Part shown: positions 35,180 to 44,153 of the stretch, one piece after another | How the letters are laid out: each line of letters starts with the position of its first letter | Position numbering within the stretch: the stretch's first letter is position 1 | Source: Legionella quateirensis | GTDB taxonomy: Bacteria; Pseudomonadota; Gammaproteobacteria; Legionellales; Legionellaceae | Reading direction: 5' to 3' | DNA length: 64,000 bases | Assembly (NCBI RefSeq): GCF_001467955.1 | Contig: NZ_LNYR01000048.1 | Span: 62,001 to 126,000 of the forward strand | Program-made: the position numbers and the translations under genes | The notes under the pieces: generated by a model | The model's database searches: none | Told to the model about the DNA's origin: nothing | The model's input: only the letters and a program-made list of their open reading frames with translations

Positions 35180-36712
35180 TTATTTTAAAGAAGGTACCTT
35201 AGATGATGTCTCATTTACAACCATATCCTGTTTAGCCTTTTCTTGAAGTTCTTTAACAAAATCATCAAGCTTAGCTGAGTGAAGTACTTCGAAAAATGCC
35301 TTTGCAGAGTGCGTTTCTCCATGGCGTGCTTTAAAAAAGTTAAAATTACCGCCTCTTGCTGTAGATGCTTCTTTGATGAACTCAATAACAGTCTTATAAG
35401 CGAGATCCATCTTCTTTTGTTCACAATAAAAATTAAATTGATTATGTAGCATCGCTAACATGTCTTCCTTGTTCTCTTTACCAATTACTAAAATGTTTTT
35501 ACTTAAGCTGCTTATCGATTTTTTCATTGCCTCAGATAGAGTTAAAATATTATTTTCTAAGTCAACGCAAGTAATTTTTTTATCTTCATCCTCTGCCGTC
35601 TCTGGTATTTGAATTTTTGAAGTGAGCGCTGGTTCCTTAGATGAGTTAAAATTCTCTGATTCTTCAGTGGGTAAAGAGTCCTTTCTATTATTCATGTTAA
35701 TTTCTTTAGTAACGCCCTCCTTTATATTAAAAACGAACGCTTCAAAAAAGGAAAAAGCAATATCATTGGTAATTTTTTCACCCAGACTTTTGAGCTGATT
35801 CACAAATTCGTTAGTCAACTTGGCTACTCGATTTTTATCGATATCGGGTAGCTTGTTTAATTCTTCAATTAGCTGATTCTTATAATATTGTTGAATAATT
35901 ATTTGTGAGTATTTTAATCCTTTGTTTCTCAGATATCCATTGTATGTTTTTCCATCCTTAGTTTTAGAGTATCTCTCTCTAAACTGCGCTAAATTTTCTT
36001 GTGTCCCGTCTTTAAGAACATGAATTATACTAGGATTTTTTTCTTTGCTTTTATTATCCTCTACAAAGGCTGATATTTGAGCAGTCTTTAGTAATTCATC
36101 TGGCAAAAAGGCCTTTTTTAATGTAATTTTCTTTTCAGAAAAACCTGTGCTTACATCTGCAACATGTTCTGTAGCCCTGGATTCAAGCTGCCCAACTAAA
36201 TGGGCTGATTTAAAATAGGCGTTTTCTTTTTTAGCCGTTACATCTCTTACGAAAACAAGAGCATCCGTATAGCAAGAGATTAAATCTGCCTGCCTTATTT
36301 CTTCAGTAACAAAGATAGGTATCTCTGGAAAATGCTCTAAAAGCAGCTCACTAATAATTTTTCTAACTTGACCGTAATTATGTTCATGTGTTCTTCCCAC
36401 GGAGTCGGGAATAAAAAATCCTTCGCTATTACCCGATTTTAAATAAAATACAGGTGTCGCATGCCGCAATCCAATTAAAATATAAGCACAACGATAATCA
36501 CCTTTTTCTGCTCGACCTTTCTTCACTAGCTCCATGAAATTTTGGCCTTGGCAATAGATGTTATTATCCATTATGACATTAACATCATATTTTTCCCGAT
36601 AAAATTGCGCAATTAGCTGCATGCCTTTATCACGTAATAAAACGCCTTTTCCAAATGTTGTATCTGGATCATACTCAAAGTATTCATGCTGAGGCATTTT
36701 TTTTAATGTCAT
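35180..36712 (-). CDS. YopJ-like (clan CE) protein, candidate effector on the island
   Basis: 510 residues from the ATG at 36712 (an in-frame TTG four codons upstream is open). No signal peptide. The N-terminal domain fits the YopJ catalytic layout very well: GLRHATPVFYL (His84), FFIPDSVG (Asp103, +19) and RQADLISCYTDALVF (Gln141, Cys147; Asp-to-Cys 44, Gln-to-Cys 6). YopJ itself has His-Glu-Cys with 19 and 44. The remaining 350 residues are charged and mostly helical. Encoded on the strand opposite to the other island genes. Function as a host-protein acetyltransferase or protease is inference. Confidence 0.7.
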   Translation of the reverse strand: MTLKKMPQHEYFEYDPDTTFGKGVLLRDKGMQLIAQFYREKYDVNVIMDNNIYCQGQNFMELVKKGRAEKGDYRCAYILIGLRHATPVFYLKSGNSEGFFIPDSVGRTHEHNYGQVRKIISELLLEHFPEIPIFVTEEIRQADLISCYTDALVFVRDVTAKKENAYFKSAHLVGQLESRATEHVADVSTGFSEKKITLKKAFLPDELLKTAQISAFVEDNKSKEKNPSIIHVLKDGTQENLAQFRERYSKTKDGKTYNGYLRNKGLKYSQIIIQQYYKNQLIEELNKLPDIDKNRVAKLTNEFVNQLKSLGEKITNDIAFSFFEAFVFNIKEGVTKEINMNNRKDSLPTEESENFNSSKEPALTSKIQIPETAEDEDKKITCVDLENNILTLSEAMKKSISSLSKNILVIGKENKEDMLAMLHNQFNFYCEQKKMDLAYKTVIEFIKEASTARGGNFNFFKARHGETHSAKAFFEVLHSAKLDDFVKELQEKAKQDMVVNETSSKVPSLK

Positions 36713-37077
36713 AAATACAACCAAACAAGTAGGCTATACTTAAATTATAATATAAAGAGCACTTTTTTTTGCAAATATTTAACCTCATTGCGCAACAATA
36801 GCCCACAAAAGTCATCACTAAGTAACCATCTAAACTCAGAGCCCCATCAGAATCCCAATTGATTTTATTTCAAAGCTTGAAATAAATTGACCTAAATTAG
36901 ATCTTATTTTGATCACCTATTCCTTTTAAAAGTTACTTACTTTAAGATATCGATAAAAGTAAGGTATTTATAATTGAGTAAAATTAAAATAGGATAGCGA
37001 CTTATCGCCCAAACAAATCATTAAAGGAATCTATTTGCATGGAGATACATAAAGATATTTCGAGATGTTTATTAAAT
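36713..37077. other. right-end region of the island
   Basis: 365 bp without a gene. It contains two perfect inverted repeats: TTTATTTCAA-AGC-TTGAAATAAA (36864-36886) and CTTACTTT (36936-36943) / AAAGTAAG (36956-36963). These might be arm-type or excisionase sites of the lost recombinase, but there is no direct evidence. The promoter of the YopJ-like gene lies at the left end (TATAAT-like at 36737-36745, minus strand). Confidence 0.5.
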
Positions 37078-37126
37078 CCCCCTCCTAAGGGGCAGGTCAC
37101 AGGTTCGAATCCTGTTCGGGACGCCA
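37078..37126. repeat. attR, right copy of the 49-bp direct repeat
   Basis: Exact copy of the tRNA-Arg 3' half (32940-32988), including CCA. There is no 5' half, so it is not a functional tRNA gene. An open frame at 37039-37239 crossing it is not considered real. Confidence 0.92.
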
Positions 37127-37325
37127 ATGAAATCAGGTCTAATCCGAAGTCATCGATTAATAGTTACAGAGTCTTTCCCAATTACGGGGTCATTCACCAA
37201 GAACACAAAACCATCCGTACAAATGAGACACCGAACTGAATTTTATGCGCTCTATTGAAGCTTAAAAATTAATTTGCTATGGTGCCTTAAAATTACGCTA
37301 TTAATCAAAAAGAGTAGCCTCGGAC

Positions 37326-37679
37326 ATGAACACAGAACAATTATTTTCTTATGGTACCCTGCAATACGAACAGGTTCAGCACGCTAATTTCGGACGAAAA
37401 TTACAAGGCAAAATCGATTACCTACCCGGATTTGAATTATCTATGGTAGAAATCACCGATCCCGATGTTATTGCTACCAGCGGAGAAGCCTTCCACCCTA
37501 TTATTAGCTACACCGGCAATCCTGAAAAAAGTGTGAAAGGAATGGTTTTTGAGCTCAGTACGGATGAACTAAATCGAGCAGACTCCTATGAGGTTTCAGA
37601 TTATAAACGCATAAAAGTTCAACTAGCCTCTGGTTTATCGGCCTGGGTATATGTTAGTACTGCGACTCGTTTAGAATGA
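37326..37679 (+). CDS. gamma-glutamylcyclotransferase/AIG2-like protein
   Basis: 117 residues. The substrate-binding motif YGTLQY near the start, the internal VKGMVFELSTDELNRADSYEVSDYKRI (with the conserved acidic residue in SYEVSDYKR) and the closing strand AWVYVS define the AIG2/GGCT fold. Members act on gamma-glutamyl amines or peptides; the substrate is not known here. First gene to the right of the island, about 200 bp beyond attR. Confidence 0.85.
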   Translation: MNTEQLFSYGTLQYEQVQHANFGRKLQGKIDYLPGFELSMVEITDPDVIATSGEAFHPIISYTGNPEKSVKGMVFELSTDELNRADSYEVSDYKRIKVQLASGLSAWVYVSTATRLE

Positions 37680-37937
37680 TATTTTGGATAATTGGTAGTG
37701 GAGTGCTCAAAAGAAGGTACTAAAAAGAACACGAGTTGTACTTCAAAACTGCATCTATCTATACATCCTTTACCCTGTAATCGCACCCTCTTCCTCATGC
37801 TCTACACCTTCTTTAAAATCATTGTTCGGTTTCTAATACAACCGTTTTTCAACGATAAGCAAAGTTAGGTCATTTTTTGATTTAATGCAAATATCAGCTA
37901 CATTTTAATTGGTACACAAACAGTTCAAGGAACCCTA

Positions 37938-38315
37938 ATGAAACAGTTCATTTTATCTATTTTATTCATGATTTATGGAACTGATCTTTCTTATGCATCA
38001 TCCAACACCGTTGAATGTACTATGAAAGAAATGAACGATACAATTTCTTTTGTTATTCCTGAAACTATGGGTAAGGTCCCTTCGGTTGATTTTGCCTATC
38101 CCATTAAAGTGATTGAATTCAGTATGAGATCAGGTAACTTACTTCTGGTTGCTGTTGATCAGGAAGACTCCTCTCGTCCAAGATTATTTATTTCAGCGCA
38201 ATTAAATAAAAAGAACAAGACCTATATTGGGCAGTTTATGACAGATTCTGGTGGTAATGAAATACAACTGGATAATGGAGTAGTAACCTGCAAAGTGAAT
38301 GGTACACATAATTAA
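37938..38315 (+). CDS. small exported protein
   Basis: Not recognised. 125 residues; signal peptide at about 1-20 (FILSILFMIYGTDLSYA). Mature part about 105 residues, predominantly strands, with two cysteines (near residues 27 and 119) that could pair. SD AAGGA 6 nt before the ATG. Likely periplasmic; no operon partner. Confidence 0.7.
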   Translation: MKQFILSILFMIYGTDLSYASSNTVECTMKEMNDTISFVIPETMGKVPSVDFAYPIKVIEFSMRSGNLLLVAVDQEDSSRPRLFISAQLNKKNKTYIGQFMTDSGGNEIQLDNGVVTCKVNGTHN

Positions 38316-38471
38316 ATCAAGTCAAACGAAATTAAAAAATAATCCATAAGATTAGAGTGTTATAAATGTTTCATCATCCTACAGCTTTTGTTAAATAAAA
38401 ATCGGGAAAGATTATATTTTATATACTAATAGTGTTATAATTATTCATGTATTTTTATAAGTGAGTTAAAG

Positions 38472-38981
38472 ATGCTTTTATTTAGTTCTGCTAAACCAAC
38501 TGTGACATTTACTAAATTAAATCAGGTTAATGAAAATTCATTTAATAGCCATTTAGAATTGGTCACTAAATGGTTCACCAATGAGTGGGGTTATATTCAT
38601 GATAAAATTGGTGATGGTCAATTTAAAGAACCCGAACAAGCCATTGAAGATCGTATGCAATACTTGACCGAAAATGCAGGCCGGGTTTATTTGGCTTTTT
38701 ATAACGAACTCGTTGTTGGTGCCTTTCGAATCGAAAATAAAATGCTAGATACCAATGAAATATGGTTTATCTACGTCGATCCCTCGGCTCGTGGTTTAGG
38801 AGTCGGTCGTCAAATAGTACAGGAAATTAAACGTCTATCGAAAGAAGATAAGGCCAATATCGTCTTATTAGAGACTTTAAAACCTAATTTAAATCATTTG
38901 TACAAATCTGAAGGTGCAGAACAAATTTGTGACAATACTCTGGATAACAATCCTACTGATGTGTTAAGAATAAAACTGTAA
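38472..38981 (+). CDS. GNAT family N-acetyltransferase
   Basis: 169 residues. The acetyl-CoA site is clear: IWFIYVDPSARGLGVGRQIVQEIKRL (motif A with R-G-x-G-x-G), followed by NIVLLETLKPNLNHLYKSEGAEQ (motif B). The N-terminal part fits the usual first helices and strands of the fold. The substrate is unknown. Single gene. Confidence 0.85.
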   Translation: MLLFSSAKPTVTFTKLNQVNENSFNSHLELVTKWFTNEWGYIHDKIGDGQFKEPEQAIEDRMQYLTENAGRVYLAFYNELVVGAFRIENKMLDTNEIWFIYVDPSARGLGVGRQIVQEIKRLSKEDKANIVLLETLKPNLNHLYKSEGAEQICDNTLDNNPTDVLRIKL

Positions 38982-39019
38982 ACCATTCAAAAATAGTAAA
39001 GTACAACAGCAATTTGATT

Positions 39020-39094
39020 TAGGGTGTGTTGACAATTCATCTATTTATTTCCAACGTCGCGGGACGTCGAAATCGGAATTGTCAACACACCCTA
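39020..39094. repeat. 75-bp MITE-like element with perfect 18-bp terminal inverted repeats
   Basis: Ends TAGGGTGTGTTGACAATT and its exact complement. The centre includes ACGTCGCGGGACGT. No coding capacity. Resembles a minimal insertion-sequence derivative mobilised in trans. No clear target-site duplication is seen. A degenerate relative lies at 19734-19826. Confidence 0.8.
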
Positions 39095-39282
39095 CTTGAA
39101 TCACAAAAACCTTTTTAGTCCAATATCTTCCCTAGTACAATTTTTTTTCTGTTCCTTTTGTTCCCCAGACTGGCAACAATGATATTGAGTCGAAAGTGCA
39201 CCAGTTCATTTAAGAGGATAGGATCTGATTAATGCCCAACAGGATACATTTAAGGTGACTTTATGATCGTTTGTAATATTGT

Positions 39283-39311
39283 TTGTCATTGTGTATTTTT
39301 TTTGATAAAAT
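39283..39311 (+). promoter_or_regulatory. sigma-70 promoter of the CaaX-box gene
   Basis: TTGTCA, 17-bp spacer, TAAAAT; 30 bp before the ATG at 39342. Confidence 0.65.
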
Positions 39312-39341
39312 TTTTCCTCATATATTTACATAAGGTTCAAC

Positions 39342-39821
39342 ATGTGCTTTAAGTCCTCTAATTGTTTGTGTCACTATTTGGAACAGGCTATTAAACAAGA
39401 TAAGACACAAGAATTAAAAGCAATTTTTACTAGTTATTATCTTGATGAGCATTATAATTTCATATTGGATGCCTATCGATTGCTCGAAATCAGAAGTGAT
39501 AATAAATATACAGCTGAAATGAATCAATTAGTAAAAAACTATCTTTTAGACCGCTCTGCAGAATCAATTAATGTTAAGAATGAGTATGTAAAACGGGACT
39601 TTATGAGTCTATACGATGAAAAGATTGACGATCTTGGGTCAGCAAGATCCTCGCTTAATGAAAAGCTCCTTCTGCTAATAAAAGATGTTCAGTACCTAGT
39701 CTATCAAAATCTCTCAGGTATGGACTCCTTTGATAATTATCTCGCCAAAACCAAAAAAGAAAGTATGGATGATCTGAACAATGTGAAATCTCACAAACGA
39801 AGTGGATGTACTATTATCTAG
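39342..39821 (+). CDS. small protein with C-terminal CaaX prenylation box, candidate effector
   Basis: 159 residues, no signal peptide. The last residues are KSHKRSGCTII: Cys-Thr-Ile-Ile is a classic CaaX box preceded by a basic patch, which eukaryotic farnesyl- or geranylgeranyltransferases would use. Bacteria do not prenylate proteins this way, and Legionella is known to deliver effectors carrying CaaX boxes. The rest is helical (LEQAIKQDKTQELKAIFTSYYL, NEKLLLLIKDVQYLVYQNL) and has no recognised domain. SD AAGG 6 nt before the ATG and a good promoter upstream. Confidence 0.75.
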   Translation: MCFKSSNCLCHYLEQAIKQDKTQELKAIFTSYYLDEHYNFILDAYRLLEIRSDNKYTAEMNQLVKNYLLDRSAESINVKNEYVKRDFMSLYDEKIDDLGSARSSLNEKLLLLIKDVQYLVYQNLSGMDSFDNYLAKTKKESMDDLNNVKSHKRSGCTII

Positions 39822-40003
39822 GAGAGATTATAAGAAGCCCCCTTCTGATTCTCGTTTCAATTCCTGATGATGAATAAAAACAGTTTTTTAAGCGGTCACA
39901 ATAAGTTATCAGGAATAAAAATGTGTCTACTTCAACTAAAGTCATTTATGTTCCTTAAAGCACTATCCAAAAATAATTTGGCTTACAGTCTAGAGAGCAA
40001 AAA

Positions 40004-41239
40004 TCAAATATAATTAAACAACGTTAATCCTTGAATACGGACAAAGCTTTGTTGCGCGATCTGTAAATTCAGGACTTGGATGTTAAATTCTGTGGCGACT
40101 TGTACAGGATCGATCTCCCTGAGCAGTTTCAAAGCCGCGGCACTGGTATCAAGCAAATTCTTATTCGCATTATCGGCACTTTCCAATTGATTTAATCGAG
40201 CGCCCAAATCAGCTTGAACCTCGGAAATATGGGAAAATGCTTTATCCAACTGAGCCAGTAATTGATTGTTTTCAGTTTCCGTTGCTGCCTTATCCACTGC
40301 TGTTTTATAGGGTTTATTCAGATTGGCTATCATACGTTGTACTGTTGAAAACATGGATTCGTTTTTAGATGGTGCAATTGCGAAAGAATCGCCCGCCTGT
40401 GGTGTACCACTGACCGTCATTTCCATACCATTAAAAGAAATTACTGAACCTTCCTGATATAAAGGAGCATCATCAGGTAAACCAGTAGGTGGAATTACAT
40501 CTCCACTCGCAGTGCCACTAACCATGACCACCAGTTTGCCTTGAGTATTCAGTGCAAAACTCATAGAATAATTATCAGATACATAAGCAAGTGGATTAAC
40601 GACTGATCCGGTGCTGACTACCGCGGTGCCCGCGTTTGGAGTAGCGGTTTGGTTAATTGTAAAAGTTCCATTGCCATTGGGTATGCGCATAAACACATTA
40701 TCGCCAGTATCGTTAATGGCTACTTGTAAACTATGGGTTACTGCCTGAAATCGTTGCGTACTGTCTCCATTATAAATATATTGACCTGCGCCATTTATAG
40801 AAAACGGCTGAACTAAAGATTTCCCGCCACTAAACATGTAATTACCATTTGAATCTTTGGTATTAGCATAATCCTGTAATTGACCCAGGAGATTTTTCGC
40901 CTCTACGGATAAGGCCTTTCTATCTTCTTCAGATAAAGAACCATTACCTGCCTGAATTTGAATTTCTCTCAAACGGTTTAATGAGTTAATTGCATCACTT
41001 AATATCCCCTCTTCCAGACTCAGGGCACTTTCCACAGATTGCCGATTTTTTTGCAACAGTTCTGTAGTACCTATACGATGATTCATCAACTCGATCTGAG
41101 CAGAGGCTACCGGATCATCAGATGGCGATTCAACTTTCAACCCGCTGGATTGCTGAGACTGCAATTTCATTACCCGTCCTTGCAGATCTAATAAATTATT
41201 TAATCCACTTTGATACATTTGATTGGTAGAAATTCGCAT
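40004..41239 (-). CDS. flgL: flagellar hook-filament junction protein FlgL
   Basis: 411 residues. Starts MRISTNQMYQSGLNNLLDLQGRVMKLQSQQSSGLKVESPSDDP, the flagellin-like D0/D1 start, and ends with the matching coiled-coil LREIDPVQVATEFNIQVLNLQIAQQSFVRIQGL. It joins hook to filament together with FlgK. Last gene of the flg operon, 3 bp after flgK. SD GAGGTGATAA upstream. Confidence 0.95.
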   Translation of the reverse strand: MRISTNQMYQSGLNNLLDLQGRVMKLQSQQSSGLKVESPSDDPVASAQIELMNHRIGTTELLQKNRQSVESALSLEEGILSDAINSLNRLREIQIQAGNGSLSEEDRKALSVEAKNLLGQLQDYANTKDSNGNYMFSGGKSLVQPFSINGAGQYIYNGDSTQRFQAVTHSLQVAINDTGDNVFMRIPNGNGTFTINQTATPNAGTAVVSTGSVVNPLAYVSDNYSMSFALNTQGKLVVMVSGTASGDVIPPTGLPDDAPLYQEGSVISFNGMEMTVSGTPQAGDSFAIAPSKNESMFSTVQRMIANLNKPYKTAVDKAATETENNQLLAQLDKAFSHISEVQADLGARLNQLESADNANKNLLDTSAAALKLLREIDPVQVATEFNIQVLNLQIAQQSFVRIQGLTLFNYI

Positions 41240-41242
41240 TTA

Positions 41243-43189
41243 TCACCTCATCATATCGAATAATAAGCTCATCATTTGATTGGATATTTCCAGCAGTTTA
41301 CCTGCGGCCTCATAGGCCTGTTTAAATTTAAGGAGATTAATTCCTTCCTCATCTTCATTCACGCCGCTTTTGCTTTGCCAAAAATCAAGAGCTTGTTTAT
41401 GTAATACATCGGCTGATTCAGAACTTAATTGAGCTTGTTTGGTTTGTCCGCCAACTTCAGCCAATAAATTGGCATAACGATCAAAAAGATTTTCAGTTCC
41501 ATTCGATAATAACTTGCTTTGTTGAATACCCGACAAACTTAAACCATTACGGTTGTCACCTGCGGCGCCTGAATTATATTCCGCAGTAAATTGATCCCCT
41601 GATTTAGGTATGCCTGAGATCACTACAGAATAGGATGGATTCAACGCATCAGGTATCTGAACTGTATTATTTGTATTGGGTACAAAGGCTAGAGGTCCAG
41701 TTGTTGTGCTGTCCGTTACATTAACCAGGTTATATTGAGTGTCCGAAATAAAATCAATTCGATACTGTTTATTAACTGCCGTAGTATTGTATACCGTGCC
41801 TAAAGCAATTTGTCCCTGACCTGAATTATTCAGTGAGGCTCTGGTACTGACGGGTGAAGCCAAAGCAATTTCACGCGCATCATTAATTTGCAATGCCAAA
41901 TCTCTTGCTGCGCCACGAGTTGGAATAAGGGTAAAATGATCATTATTCGCAAGATTTGCAGTATCATCAACGGTTATCGTCATACCCTCAAAAACGAGTT
42001 GACCTGCTGGTGGCGTGGGTGGGGTATTAGTCCAGTTTAGTATAGTTGAAGATCCATCTGATTTACGAGTCACTCGGACCTCATTGGTCAATGCATCGGT
42101 AACTACCACTTCGTAATCGCTTAATTTCGTTTGTGATATATCAGAAATGGCTACCGATAATACCCCTGTTCCTGTATTTGTTGTTGGCGCTACAACCCTG
42201 TTCCTTTGCTGCGCAGGACTGTTGAAATCAGTAAAGAAATCCTTACCAATTTGATTATTCAAATCCATACCCAATTTATGCTGCGCATTAAAGGTTTGCG
42301 CCAGTCCTATGGCCATTTGACCTATCATTTGGCCGGCTTGAGCAATCACATCGTGTTCATAATCCATTAATCCACCAAGCATACCTGAAGTCAATCGTGA
42401 TGAAATATCAATTTGACCGGTTCCATTACTCAAATAAACCTTGGTTCCGGAAACTCCAGAATTACCAGTACCGACAACCAGATCCCTTTGCTCAGTGCCT
42501 GACACCAGCATATCACCAGTTGCAATTCCTACACTGATTGTGCCATCGCCCTGATCAAAAATAGACAAATTGGTATATTGAGACAGCTCTTTAAGCAATT
42601 CATCCCTTCTATCAAGTAATTCTGGTGAATCAGAAGTACTCATCAACTGTTTATTTACTGCCGCTATATCTTTAGTAAGTTGATTGATTTGGCGGACTGC
42701 ACCCGAAATCTGAGCCGTTGAATTTTGTTGGTATTCATCCAGTTTTGTTTGCATGGATGTAAACTGTTGCACTAATATTTGGCTTTGTTTTAATGCCACA
42801 CTTCTTGAGGAAATACTGTCCGGAGCACTGTTTAATTGGCCTAAAGCATCAAAGAAAGACTGTAATGAGGTAGAAATACTGGTTCCATCCTGAGACAGTA
42901 ATTTATCAATCTGAATGGCTTGATTGTAGAAAGTATCAAATTGCGATTTAAGGCTTAAAGTACTTCTGACTTGCGAATTAATGAATTGATCAACATTTCG
43001 ATCAATTGACGAAACAAAGACGCCACTACCAACGAATGAACCGGCATAACGCTGAGAAGGTCCAGGACTAAACTGAATGGTCTGTCGTGAATAACCTTTA
43101 GTAGTCGCATTAGCTATATTGTTTCCGGCCACTGTGAAGGCACGTTGAAAAGCACTTAATCCTGAATAAGCAATACTCAGTATGGACAT
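41243..43189 (-). CDS. flgK: flagellar hook-associated protein FlgK
   Basis: 648 residues. N-terminus MSILSIAYSGLSAFQRAFTVAGNNIANATTKGYSRQ is the rod/hook axial signature; the C-terminus ends in a coiled coil (NLLKFKQAYEAAGKLLEISNQMMSLLFDMMR). First junction protein on the hook tip. The central domain carries long Ser/Thr/Gly-rich surface loops. In operon order after flgJ. Confidence 0.95.
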   Translation of the reverse strand: MSILSIAYSGLSAFQRAFTVAGNNIANATTKGYSRQTIQFSPGPSQRYAGSFVGSGVFVSSIDRNVDQFINSQVRSTLSLKSQFDTFYNQAIQIDKLLSQDGTSISTSLQSFFDALGQLNSAPDSISSRSVALKQSQILVQQFTSMQTKLDEYQQNSTAQISGAVRQINQLTKDIAAVNKQLMSTSDSPELLDRRDELLKELSQYTNLSIFDQGDGTISVGIATGDMLVSGTEQRDLVVGTGNSGVSGTKVYLSNGTGQIDISSRLTSGMLGGLMDYEHDVIAQAGQMIGQMAIGLAQTFNAQHKLGMDLNNQIGKDFFTDFNSPAQQRNRVVAPTTNTGTGVLSVAISDISQTKLSDYEVVVTDALTNEVRVTRKSDGSSTILNWTNTPPTPPAGQLVFEGMTITVDDTANLANNDHFTLIPTRGAARDLALQINDAREIALASPVSTRASLNNSGQGQIALGTVYNTTAVNKQYRIDFISDTQYNLVNVTDSTTTGPLAFVPNTNNTVQIPDALNPSYSVVISGIPKSGDQFTAEYNSGAAGDNRNGLSLSGIQQSKLLSNGTENLFDRYANLLAEVGGQTKQAQLSSESADVLHKQALDFWQSKSGVNEDEEGINLLKFKQAYEAAGKLLEISNQMMSLLFDMMR

Positions 43190-43232
43190 ATTCGTTCACT
43201 CCCTAAACTAATACATGCAATTATTTCAAGTG

Positions 43233-44129
43233 TTATACTTGATCGGCTAATCCACATCTTTGTATTGCCTGATTCAACTCATCGCCATGATAAATAGACA
43301 GTATTTTACTTCCGTAATTCGGATCACTTGCATATCCGGCTTTATGCAATTCCTGAACGTAGAGGTCTGGATTCCCTGCATTAGCCAATGCGCTCTGATA
43401 GCGATCACTGCCTTTTATTAAAGAAACATAATCATTAAAACTGTGTTCAATCGAAGGATATTTACGAAACGACGCATTCATGCTGATTGGCGTATCGGCA
43501 ATATACTCCGTAGTTTTAATATTCACTGATTCGAATTCTTTACTGGAACCGGTTTTAACATTAAATAAATTATTACTGCTGGAACCGTCTGCATCTTTTG
43601 CAACAAACTTTCCCCAACCTGTTTCAAGAGCGGCTTGAGCGATCAATACTTTGGGATCAAGTCCCATTAAAGATGCTGCCTGTTTGGCTTTAGGCCAAAT
43701 GGACTTAACAAAGTCATCAATCAGTGCCGCTTCTGTTCCCTTTTGCTCTTTAGGCTCGTTCGTCCTGTTCAGTGGAAGTGGCGAATCAGTACTTGCTGAT
43801 TTAATGGAATCAGGATGATTTTTAGCCACAGTGCCTTCCAATTGTCTGGACAACATGGCAGCTAAACCTATGCCACCAGATCCCGCTATATTATTAGCAT
43901 ATTGCCCGTCCAGCATCTCCTGAAAAGTTGCCTCATTCTTGCCACTAAAAGGACTGGACTCATCAAGAAAATGTTGTCCCATACGCATACTTTTAAGCAT
44001 GGATTGCAAAAATATGCCTTCAAATTGCTTGGCAACTTCGGGTAAAGCCTTTTTTTCATCTTTATTAGCCTGGACTTTCAATTCGTTTAAACTTTGAAAA
44101 TCGCTGACCGCAATCCGTTCTACTTTCAT
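43233..44129 (-). CDS. flgJ: rod-assembly protein and peptidoglycan hydrolase FlgJ
   Basis: 298 residues with the start at 44129 (AGGTG upstream; GTG/ATG starts at 44138 and 44135 are also in frame). The N-terminal rod-cap domain includes FEGIFLQSMLKSMR. The C-terminal GH73 glucosaminidase domain includes PKVLIAQAALETGWGKF and the YPSIEHSFNDYVSLI segment. It caps the growing rod and cuts a hole in the wall. Bifunctional, as in most gammaproteobacteria. Confidence 0.93.
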   Translation of the reverse strand: MKVERIAVSDFQSLNELKVQANKDEKKALPEVAKQFEGIFLQSMLKSMRMGQHFLDESSPFSGKNEATFQEMLDGQYANNIAGSGGIGLAAMLSRQLEGTVAKNHPDSIKSASTDSPLPLNRTNEPKEQKGTEAALIDDFVKSIWPKAKQAASLMGLDPKVLIAQAALETGWGKFVAKDADGSSSNNLFNVKTGSSKEFESVNIKTTEYIADTPISMNASFRKYPSIEHSFNDYVSLIKGSDRYQSALANAGNPDLYVQELHKAGYASDPNYGSKILSIYHGDELNQAIQRCGLADQV

Positions 44130-44153
44130 TTCCATCACCTGTTCATTACATCT

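Larger units (their letters stand above)
32989..37126. mobile_element. tRNA-Arg genomic island without an integrase
   Basis: 4,138 bp between the tRNA gene and the end of its duplicated 3' half. Content: hipB-hipA toxin-antitoxin, a TraD-like mobilisation gene, a 27-residue peptide, and a YopJ-like effector candidate on the opposite strand. No recombinase, relaxase or replication gene is visible, so the element is either a deletion remnant or a satellite mobilised in trans. The boundaries are exact; the mode of origin is inferred. Confidence 0.85.
38982..39341. other. intergenic region with MITE and promoter
   Basis: 360 bp. It holds a 75-bp terminal-inverted-repeat element (39020-39094) and, near the right end, the sigma-70 promoter of the CaaX-box gene (39283-39311). 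Between them I see nothing notable. Confidence 0.7.

Noticed and set aside
36713-36770. Possible PmrA box before the island YopJ-like gene
   Set aside because: The minus strand has TTTAA and TATATT runs, but no two 9-bp half-sites with a 2-bp spacer reach an acceptable match.
37039-37239. Open reading frame spanning attR
   Set aside because: It is created by the duplicated tRNA segment joined to flanking DNA; no SD and no protein-like character.
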